From: Chlorops oryzae
Lineage: Eukaryota; Arthropoda; Insecta; Diptera; Chloropidae
Direction: 5' to 3'
NCBI GenBank assembly: GCA_020466095.1
Contig: CM035806.1
Span: 17,964,724 to 18,028,723, forward strand
Length of the DNA stretch: 64,000 bases
Part shown: positions 55,629 through 64,000 of the stretch, piece after piece
Layout of the letters: each line of letters begins with the position of its first letter
Position numbering within the stretch: position 1 is the stretch's first letter
The notes under the pieces: model-generated
Databases searched by the model: none
What the model saw: only the letters and a program-made list of their open reading frames with translations
Told to the model about the DNA's origin: nothing
Program-made: the position numbers and the translations under genes

Positions 55629-56916
55629 TTAGGTGTAGTAAAAAGAAATCCATTATTTTTCCAATAGATGGCGTTATTTATCTGCATCTCGCGTTGTATA
55701 AGTCCGATCGTGTTCCGCTAGGGGGCATTAGAAAGATGACAGTTCCTACTAAAAAAGCTTTTTTGACACTTTTTTGATTGATTGATTCAGTTTTGTTTGA
55801 GAGCTTGTCAAAGATGGACATCAGCAAAGAGAAAATTCGCTACATTTTACAGTTTTTCTTCAATAAGGGAGATAACGCAAGCCAGGCGGCTGAAAATGTG
55901 AATAGCGTTTATGGACCTGATACTGTAACAGCCAATCATGCGCAATTTTGGTTTCGTCGATTCCGTTCCGGTAACTTCGATGTCAAGGATGCACCACGCA
56001 CTGGAAGGCCAATTGTCGAAAATGTCGATAAAATCATGGAAATTATCGAGTCCGACCGTCATGTTAGCACTGTTTCGATTGCAAAAGAGCTAAAGATTGC
56101 ACAAAAAACCGTTTGGAACCATTTGAATAAGGCTGGATACACAAAGAAGCTCGATGTATGGGTGCCACACGAGTTAACGCAAAAAAACCTCATAGACCGA
56201 ACTTCCATCTGCGAATCGCTGCTGAACCGCAACAAAATCGACCCATTTCTGAAGCGGTTGGTGACTGGTGATGAAAAGTGGGTCACTTACGACAACGTCA
56301 AGCGAAAACGGTCGTGGTCGAAACACGGTGAACCGGCGGAAACGGTGGCCAAGCCAGGATTGACGGCCAGGAAGGTTTTGCTGTGTGTTTGGTGGGATTG
56401 GCAGGGAATTATCTACTATGAGCTGCTCCCATACGGCAAAACTCTTAACTCGGAACTCTACTGTCAACAATTGGACCGTCTGAAGGAAGCAATCGCCCAT
56501 ATGCGGCCAGCTTTGGCCAATAGGAGAGGAATTGTGTTCCATCAGGACAACGCCAGGCCACACACATTGATAGTGACTCGCCAGAAGCTCCGGGAGTTTG
56601 GTTGGGAGGTTCTTCTGCATCCACCTTATAGTCCGGACCTGGAACCAAGTGATTACCATCTGTTCCTGTCCATGGCGAACAATTTTGCTGGTGAAACATT
56701 CGCTTCAAGAGAGGCTTCTGAAATTCGACTGTCTCAATTTTTTGCTAATAGGAACGAGGGCTTCTATGAGAGAGGCATAATGAAATTACCTTTAAAATGG
56801 CAACAAGTTATCGAACAAAACGGCGCATATTTGACCTAAATCGGGTCATTCTAACTATCTTAAATAAAGCCCTCAATTTAATGCAAAAATAATGGATTTC
56901 TTTTTACTACACCTAA
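55629..56916 (+). mobile_element. full-length mariner element, mellifera-type
   Basis: 1288 bp bounded by TTAGGTGTAGTAAAAAGAAA terminal repeats identical over 32 bp and flanked by TA dinucleotides (55627-55628, 56917-56918). It contains one uninterrupted transposase frame. An AATAAA follows the stop codon. Confidence 0.95.
55814..56839 (+). CDS. mariner transposase, 341 residues
   Basis: This enzyme excises and reinserts the element by cut-and-paste at TA sites. The ATG at 55814 begins MDISKEKIRYIL, which fits the family N-terminus; the frame is open further upstream but only through non-ATG codons. A paired helix-turn-helix DNA-binding region occupies about 1-110. The mariner signature WVPHEL is at 116-121. 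The catalytic aspartates are D153 (TGDEKW), D245 (HQDNARPH) and D280 (PSDYH), giving the D,D34D spacing specific to mariner. SPDLEPSDYH has glutamate where alanine is usual (SPDLAPSD). There is no stop or frameshift and the C-terminus (LPLKWQQVIEQNG) is complete. The intact frame and identical terminal repeats suggest recent activity; whether it is functional cannot be told from sequence. Confidence 0.95.
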   Translation: MDISKEKIRYILQFFFNKGDNASQAAENVNSVYGPDTVTANHAQFWFRRFRSGNFDVKDAPRTGRPIVENVDKIMEIIESDRHVSTVSIAKELKIAQKTVWNHLNKAGYTKKLDVWVPHELTQKNLIDRTSICESLLNRNKIDPFLKRLVTGDEKWVTYDNVKRKRSWSKHGEPAETVAKPGLTARKVLLCVWWDWQGIIYYELLPYGKTLNSELYCQQLDRLKEAIAHMRPALANRRGIVFHQDNARPHTLIVTRQKLREFGWEVLLHPPYSPDLEPSDYHLFLSMANNFAGETFASREASEIRLSQFFANRNEGFYERGIMKLPLKWQQVIEQNGAYLT

Positions 56917-57971
56917 TATTTTAAATTACTATGCCATGTTTTTGGAGTTATGAAAGCTTCAATTTAAATCCAGTCCTCCAATTTAGCTTTCAAGTTACTC
57001 TTTTTTGCTGGGGATAAATTCAAAAGGGATTTTAGAAGGCTTTGTGAATTGCCTAAATATATTTCTTGGTTATTTATTACTTTTTATTATGCTCGAATAT
57101 AATTTTATAAATAAAATACCAAAATATGAGGTCAAGAGATGCGCATGGAAATTTTTTGGAATCAACCCTGTTTCAAATTAGAATCTTATTTGAAAAGGAA
57201 TCAACTCTGGCGATCTATTGTATGTTATTTAGGACATTCGTATAGATTGTCTTTGAAAAGACCACTCATGTATCTGTCAAAATATAGAAGTGACATTGCT
57301 TATTCACTGATGACTTTGTCATACATGATGTAAATTTCGACTGGGATGGAATGAGCATGGAGCAATATTTTCTGCAAAGACCGCTAAAAAATTTACTTTT
57401 CTTCAAGTTTCATGAGATCATTCATACTTCCTGGCCATTCATACTAGTTAGACCAATTGAGGATTCGTAGAAGAACGTTGTGGGGGAGGGGCCAGCCGTT
57501 TCGGTTTTCGACGACACGCAATCGTCACTTCAAATAGGGACAACTATTTTGTGTTTACGCCATCGGTAATTTTATTTGTCCTAATTCCTTAAAACGGTTA
57601 CTGGCACTCGCCTTTGGTTGATTTTGTTTTTACCTTTGTGCCACTTCCACTTATTATTGTCGTATCACTCACTTATCGCCCATCATTCATGCGCTTCCAC
57701 CTTTTTAAATTGTTTCTCGGTATCATGCAAAACAATTGCTCTAATTTGCAGTAATAATTAAATACATTGATCTACTGCAAGCTTTTGGCGCCTATCAATA
57801 ATCCCAGCAGCGAACGTAATGCATTCTTCATGAATGTCTCATCGATTTTGAGGTTATGAACATCCCATTCTAGAATCCATTACCTCCTGTATGAAATCAG
57901 CATTACATTTAGCATTCGATTTCTAGGCGGTAGGGTATATGACTCCTTTCTGCTTTGCCATGTGATTGTAT
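56917..57971. other. intergenic, no gene seen
   Basis: Contains a fragment near 56995-57052 of the MITE family at 20562-20689. Otherwise non-coding DNA with no feature I can support. Confidence 0.45.
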
Positions 57972-58127
57972 TGTCTTATTATGTGGTGTGCCCCCTAACG
58001 TGCGATTTTTTGAAAAACCAGTGCGAGGCTTGGAACATTACACTCCGTTTCGCCTGTGCCGGCAATCGAACCTCGGACCCTGGGATCAAGAGCATACCAC
58101 GCATCCCCTACGCTATCCCAGAGCCAC
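57972..58127 (-). mobile_element. tRNA-derived SINE, copy 1
   Basis: On the minus strand it begins GTGGCTCTGGGATAGCGTAG (A-box-like), then GAGGTTCGATTGCCGGCAC (B-box-like), and continues with a non-tRNA body to GCACACCACATAATAAGAC. A second copy of nearly the same extent is at 61523-61677 in the same orientation. The short frames across it are not genes. Confidence 0.75.
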
Positions 58128-58805
58128 AGCATCGATAATAATATCACATTAGAATTATATTTAATAAAACTTGGCATGGTAGCCATTGAAGACAGAATGG
58201 AAACTTTACTTTATGGTTGGCAACTTGCTTTCTCCTCACTGAGTGGATCATTCTTTTCGTTAAAATTTACTTGCCTTTTTCAAGTTTTGCTATTTTGTCC
58301 ACACCTTTTTGCCCCCCTTTTGCTTTTGAGGATTCGTGCTCGAGCTCTCCAGGTTGCTAGCCGCACACGCTTTTCTCCGAAATTTTCTCCTAATCTTAAG
58401 TCGAGCATATTGATTGGGAGTTGATGAGGTATTCGATTACTTAGAATTGATTAGATTAGGGAGAATTTCACACAAATGGTAATGAAATTGCATTACCTTG
58501 TAGTCGATTCAGGAGTCGATGTCGTTGGCATGCATTAACCATTTCGCTGCTGGGAAGTTATTAGGAAAATTTTCGAATTAAATATTGATTACTAATTGCT
58601 GTTTTTTTTTATTTGTCTTGACCTCATTTGTTTTGAAAACATTGTAGTAAAGAAGGAGTTTCTATTTTTGCGATAAAAAAAATATTTGATTTTTGCGTTT
58701 TCTCTGTTTTTGTTTTCGGAATTCATTTGGAATTTCCCCTTTGATGAAAAAAAAAAAAACCCGGTAGACTTTGTAAGGTAATTTTCCATAATAGCATCTA
58801 AATTG

Positions 58806-60310
58806 GGTCAATTCAAACTACCAACGGCAAGTGGACGGAGTCCCATGCCAAAACTCTAGGAACTCTTCTCGACGTACACTTTCCAGGCAGCATGTATGCC
58901 AGCGACCCTGTTCCTCTACAATTTCATGTCTCGCGGGTCGTTACTTCGATGGTCCAGGGTGACGGGAGCCGTAAATAGATTTTTCCATTCTTTTGAATCG
59001 TCTGGCCCTGATTGTTTTATTCCTGTCTATATACAGAGCTCTGTGTTGAAGGCAATGTCCTGGCTTAAGGGGGCCGTCTTCAAAACTTACCTTGAATCTG
59101 ACAAAGTTTCTTTTCTATGGCGCGAATCTAAAGTGATCTTCATCTCCAAGGCGTGAAAGACCAGGAAAATCTCAGCAATGGATATCAGACCAATCAGATC
59201 AAGAAATTTTTCTCAAGAAGCTCGAGGGAATCATCGAAAGTGTGTCAGCGTCCGTCAAATAGTGTTTAACATTCATACAATATCAAGGGCCGATCAACGG
59301 GAGTTGTAAAGATAGGTCTCTTCACTGCAACGAGTACACTCCAGCAGCGTTTGTAGAAACTCAAGGGGCCATTCATAATATAGACCCGGTAGCCGTTATT
59401 AGGATCTTTAACAGGATTCTAGTCCCAAAGGTCAAGATAATAGACGGAGTACCAATCAACCAGCCAACAAAGGTTAAATTTACTGTACTTAGCTGTAGTG
59501 AAACCAATCCTAGTCTACGGAGCTGTCGTCAGCGACTGTGGCCAGCGATATAAGCTCAGTTAAAAGGAGCGCTGCTCTAATGATAGCGGGAGTGCTGGGT
59601 ATCACTCCCACTAAGCCGTATTCGCAATTTTCAAGAGGACTCTATCACAGCTTCTTAGCAAAAGATACGACAAACTTTTCGCAACCGGACTCGACAAAGC
59701 CCACAGTTTCAGAAGCGGACCAGTTACTTCCTAATAGAGCTCAAATTTTTCATTTTACCTTAACTTCGTTTTTAGACCCTGCTGTCTCCAAATTTCAATA
59801 CTATTTTTCGAGTCTGAAACTCCCTAATGGACAATCAGGCGGCTATGAAATCCCTGTCATGTTTGGTAGCCGTATCCAAAGTAATCATGTTGTGCCGCTC
59901 ATCTCTTCAGTAGATGGCAGAGCAAACTCCGATGATCCTAATGTGGGCTCCTAGATACAGATACATCAAGGGGAACTGTCCTGCAGATGAACTTTGCCTC
60001 TGTGAAATTCATGATTAAATCTGATTTCTAGGAGCAAGCATTCATGGTATGGGTAGATATAGACTATAAAAGCACCAATAAACTCCTTGCCTTATGCCGC
60101 ACTAATAGGGAAACATGCCTTAACGTGTCTTCCAACGATTTCTGTACAAGTTACAGATCTGAGGCAGAAGATAAAGACGCGAGCGACCTCATATGTCATT
60201 GCCCGGTCCTGGCCAGGAGTAGATATATCTCGTCTACTTGGCTGGTTCTTCCTAACATGTCTCACCAAGCTGTTCTCTGTTAACCTACAAGACATGGCTC
60301 GGTTCATAAG
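58806..60310 (+). pseudogene. decayed LINE (non-LTR retrotransposon) polymerase with RNase H remnant
   Basis: Pieces of one reverse transcriptase-type polyprotein in several frames. They include LLDVHFPGS near 58868, FFHSFESSGPD and WRESKVIFISKA (58970-59156), then KPILVYGAVV and KRSAALMIAGVLGITPTKP (about 59500-59615). Further on are an RNase H-like GNCPADEL (about 59975) and CHCPVLARSRYIS (about 60195). The order matches insect LINEs of the I/LOA/R1 group. Frameshifts and stops separate every block, and the YADD region is not recognisable, so it is dead. Confidence 0.7.
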
Positions 60311-61522
60311 CGAGTTGGCTCCACCGAATTGACCAAGCTTTTTGATTTGAGGCTTACTTTTGGAATTCACCTTCAACTCACTGGAATAGGCAACGGTCAC
60401 GATGCTTTTACTGTGTTCTTTTCTGCTCCGGTGGTACTTATGCTGGTACCTTTAAAATTATTTTTGATAATCGGGGCGTTTGATATATTTTGCTTAGCAG
60501 ATGTGGTAGAAGAAGTTGGTTAAACATCGGCCGAGTTGAATTGATAATGCCACCATTAATGGAACATCGATATTTTAACTTTGAATACAATTCAGTTGAC
60601 TAAAAAGCTGAGTTTTCTGAACTTAGAAGTCTGAAATGATCATTAACTAAATACATACTTATACCCGAAAAATTGGATGGTCTTCAAAGTTTCTTAAATC
60701 ATCATTCATTTTAATACAGATTACTCTCTCCTTGGGGACAACTCTGCTAAGCGGACATAAATACTTTTCGGTTCCGTTGGTGTCTGCTTAAGAGCGATTA
60801 CACTGGATATGATATATAGAACTGCAATTGGGTAGATTTCTGCGGATTTTCGGAGGCAAGTTTCTTGATTCTTCGTCAATTCGTAAGGTTCCGTAAATTC
60901 AAAGAATTTTTCATTTAGCGCAGCCATTGATAATAGAGGGAGCATGCATAAATATGAATCGAGGGAGGTCTCTTCAAATTTCATAGGGATTTAGAAGCAA
61001 TCTATATATATATGTATATATACTCCGTCGTGTTCCTTCGTGATCCGTCGTGCTCCATCTTCCAGCTATTGAAAAATGAAAGGGAGGAGTCTCTTCTAAC
61101 GATTGGATTTGCGAATACTTGCGGCTGTGTCGATAAAGTTCATTTTTATGTGAAAAATCGTGGCGAAAGTGTTTGGATATTTGTGAAAATCATTGCATAC
61201 ATTTAGGGTGTTGTAAGTTTCGATCCACCGCTGAGTAGGTTTCCGGTCATGCTGTGAGAGCTTGGATTACAGAGCATGTGGCATGGGTATCGTGACCATT
61301 TCCTTTTTTTTTTAGTCCACGAGTCTGAAAACAAAAAAAATTTGCGCCCGATTATAAGATTAATTTTTTACTTTGTCGATCACACTAACGGATGGTGACC
61401 GCAGCGCATGCAGCCTATACAAATGTATGTAGGTAAGTAGGTAGGTTGAAGTGGCTGCCACATAGGCCGTTAATCGGCCCATTGTGATACCAAGGAGGTT
61501 TTCTTGTGTTTGTGTGAGTGTA
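60311..61522. other. intergenic, no gene seen
   Basis: Non-coding DNA of ordinary composition with a short TA/GTA repeat near 61005-61022. No supported feature. Confidence 0.45.
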
Positions 61523-61677
61523 TGTCTTTTTATGTAGTGTGCCCCTAACATGCGATTTTTTGAAAAACCAGTGGTAGGCTTGGAACATTACACTCCGTTT
61601 CGCCTGTGCCGGGAATCGAACCTTGGACCCTGGGATCAAGAGCATAGCACGCATCCCCTACGCTATCCCAGAGCCAC
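61523..61677 (-). mobile_element. tRNA-derived SINE, copy 2
   Basis: Same head (GGTGGCTCTGGGATAGCG), B-box region and tail as 57972-58127, with scattered substitutions. The two copies end at nearly the same points, which defines an element of about 155 bp. Confidence 0.75.
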
Positions 61678-62954
61678 CAAATGTATGTATGTATGTAGAA
61701 AATATTCTAAATATTTTTTTGGACTTGATTGTTCTAATTGTTCCGTTTCATGGTATGTAGGTATTAATGGACCCACAAATTATTTACTCATTTCATATTT
61801 ACTCAATTTCTTTTGAACCCATTGACATTCGTGTAGGATTTTAAATGCCAATTTGCGCTGCAATTCTTTAAAGAGTTAACGCAAATGTCCTGTCGCCATA
61901 TCTACCCTTTCTGCCATTTTTGTGTCGTGCCAGTTAATTTCGATTCTAGTTCTTTCCAATGCAAACAAACAATTGCGCCCTGTCTGGGTCGGTGCTTAAG
62001 AACTCATTATCAACTCCTTTCTCTATGATTTCCGCTCTCTGGTCAATATTAAAAGCACAAGACCGACTCTCACAAAACCAATTATATCTCCTCTTTCCGA
62101 TTTAATACAACAACAACAAAAATAAAAACAATAAAAAAAATAAAATAAAAAAATAAAAAAATAAAATAAAATAAAAATCGAAATGGCCAGAAACGCTTTC
62201 TGTGTTTCGAATAAATCGCATTTCCCGTTTTGGTTTTTGTTTTGTTTTTTGTTTGTTCGCTTTGGCTGCACATCCATCATCTGCACGAAAACACGATGGA
62301 AAACCAAGGGGAAACACAAAAGCTCAAACGCTGTAATTTGTTTAGTAAAACACAATAAACAAGTCAAATACAATTTATGCTTAGAAAGCCAGAGTAAAAA
62401 GCACTTCCCGTACAAATTTCGTCCACACTCTGCAGGCTGGCCATACGAATTTGTTGCGTGTGAGTGCAATTACTTTGACCGGTATTGTCCTTATTCGATT
62501 ATTCGAACTTTGGACACGAAAACCACAGAAATGACAATAGACATTTCACAGAGGAACACATCGACGATGGCTTCTGGAGTATCACGCCAGATAGTCATTT
62601 CGAATTTTCAGCTCGTGTTGCGAACTTAAAAGCGGATACCTAGTATTTGAAACAAGGAATAATTCAAAAACTTGAAAAATTCTAATTGCGATTATTTAAA
62701 ATTTCGATTTTCGGCAAAGCCGAAACCAATAAAAAAAAAACCAAAATGCTCCAAATTAATTTTAAATGCAAGGACATAAAAATTTAAGCAAAACAAGTGA
62801 TAAAAATAAAGAAATAGAAGCAAAACAATAAATAAATAAATAAAAGAAACAACCGAAGGCCTCAAATCTGAATGCGTGAAAATGTGATCAATTTTTTTTG
62901 GTCAATTCGAAGCCCTTCTCAGTTAAACGAAAAAAGATCATTCAATAAGGAAGA
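61678..62954. other. intergenic, no convincing gene
   Basis: (AAAAT)n-type simple sequence near 62105-62178. Frames of 148 codons on both strands (about 62023-62629) overlap this simple repeat and have no domain I recognise. Confidence 0.45.
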
Positions 62955-63894
62955 ATGCCGCCGAAACGGAGACGAAGATTTCAAGGACTTTATTATCACT
63001 CGTCACCACCAAAAGGTTGGTATTGAAAACATTTTTTTTATTTTTATTTTTTTTTTTTTGCAAAGATCACACTCACAAATCATTGCATTTTGTAGTTGAA
63101 TATCATTTGAATTGAAATGTGCAGATTTATATCCTTTCGAGTCTCTAGCGATCGTTTCTGAACGCGCTTGAATTGAATGCGAAAATATATTTTCGTTAAA
63201 ATTCGCCCATCCGCTGCTCTTGGGGAACAATCGACAGAGGCAGGATCTAGCTTCACTTTATGTGTTCTTGATCAGGAACGCAAAAATGCGTGCATTTCTC
63301 TATACATACTGTCGATCGGACTGATGTGGTTTCGAATGGTTTTCGGTATATGAAGAATATGAAAATGAAGAGTTTGACTAACGACCGTGGTCCCAAAAAA
63401 ACTCGATGATCACAAAAACATTTTCAAAATAAGTTATACCTATACATTAGATATATGTATGTGCATTAGACCGTACCACCTTATATGGAGAAAAAAAAAA
63501 GTGCGCCGTATACCAGCGAAAATGACGCATTCTTGTAAGATAATAACGAAAAGAAAAAAAAAGTTTTTTTCGATCGAACCTAGAGGTCGCGCATTGGTAT
63601 ATTTCTTCATATCTCTGGTGTTTACAGTCGGATTTTAAAGTTTGATACATCAATGTTTTTGTCGCAAAGAGACCAATATGGCCTCTATAGAAGTCATTGA
63701 CATCGAATGTAGTGTACTCTTCCATTGGGTACGAGCCATATAGTGAGGACGAAGAGGAATTTAAAAAAAACGTAAGCGAATCACAGACGTTAAAAAAAAA
63801 ATTTGCAGTGGCGGACTTATCACTGCGAAATTATAGTTTAGCTTTGGATCGAAGCGACACATCAGTTCGCTTTGGTGCCGGTTTCAAGCCCTGA
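62955..63894 (+). CDS. weak candidate two-exon small gene (80 residues)
   Basis: A possible first exon 62955-63015 (MPPKRRRRFQGLYYHSSPPK, phase 1) could join 63713-63894, which starts after GAATGTAG and encodes YSSIGYEPYSEDEEEFKK.. through RFGAGFKP and a stop. Together they make 243 nt in frame. An AATAAA at 63949-63954 lies 55 bp after the stop. The acidic then basic composition of exon 2 looks like real protein, but the donor (GTTGGT) is poor and I recognise no family. Exon 2 may instead belong to another gene with unseen upstream exons. Confidence 0.2.
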
Positions 63895-64000
63895 TAACTA
63901 TATAAATATTTGAAATTTTTAGAAATATGAAATATATTTATACATTTAAATAAAATATTTAATAGCATACTTTCAGGAAGAATTGATTTTTTTGGAATAT

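Noticed and set aside
56059..56708. Minus-strand frames of 75-161 codons
   Set aside because: Antisense shadows of the mariner transposase.
62023..62629. Frames of 148 codons on both strands
   Set aside because: Overlap AAAAT/TTTTA simple sequence, have no recognisable domain, and oppose each other.

Overview
The window is nuclear DNA of an insect, almost certainly a higher (cyclorrhaphan) fly. It holds three spliced genes with fly-type introns: a cyclin B close to the Drosophila protein, an axonemal dynein intermediate chain and an ADAMTS metalloprotease. There is also a mellifera-type mariner, and the intergenic DNA is AT-rich and packed with short inverted-repeat elements. A tephritid or a related acalyptrate family is plausible, but sequence reading alone does not settle it.

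Layout. Positions 1-1848 are AT-rich with two tRNA-derived modules. Cyclin B lies on the minus strand (five coding exons, 4517-1849), with a DREF-type site about 280 bp upstream of its start and a half-kilobase GA tract in its last intron. From about 4.9 to 22.3 kb I see no convincing host gene. That stretch is layered, nested non-autonomous transposons (TTAA-flanked MITEs, hAT-like MITEs with 8-bp target duplications, elements flanked by TTA/TAA, a 2.2-kb foldback), two more GA tracts and copies of a dispersed repeat beginning TACCCGACACACTC.

An ADAMTS gene on the plus strand runs from 23026 to 48338 (14 coding exons, 1299 residues; all splice phases agree). Its 16.7-kb first intron contains a complete antisense gene for a ciliary dynein intermediate chain of DNAI2 type (27173-24785, four coding exons, 571 residues). 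That gene's own first intron carries an 11-bp minisatellite in which every unit contains AGGTCA. The same ADAMTS intron also holds a Tc1-like element carrying a LINE fragment, and several MITEs.

Downstream of 48.4 kb the sequence returns to accessory DNA: small hairpin MITEs, a CTAG-rich nested element, a TTA-flanked element with a poly-G run, an apparently intact mariner (55629-56916), a decayed LINE with an RNase H-like segment, two copies of a tRNA-derived SINE, and at the right edge a weak candidate for a small two-exon gene with a poly(A) signal.

The host genes have no evident shared pathway: cyclin B drives mitosis, the dynein chain acts in motile cilia or sperm tails, and the ADAMTS remodels extracellular matrix. 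The interest lies in the nested gene arrangement, the altered cyclin B degrons, the histidine-rich ADAMTS prodomain, the regular AGGTCA array, and the density and nesting of clean TIR/TSD-defined elements. Exon boundaries were chosen by splice consensus, reading phase and similarity to families recalled from memory; no alignment or transcript data were available.
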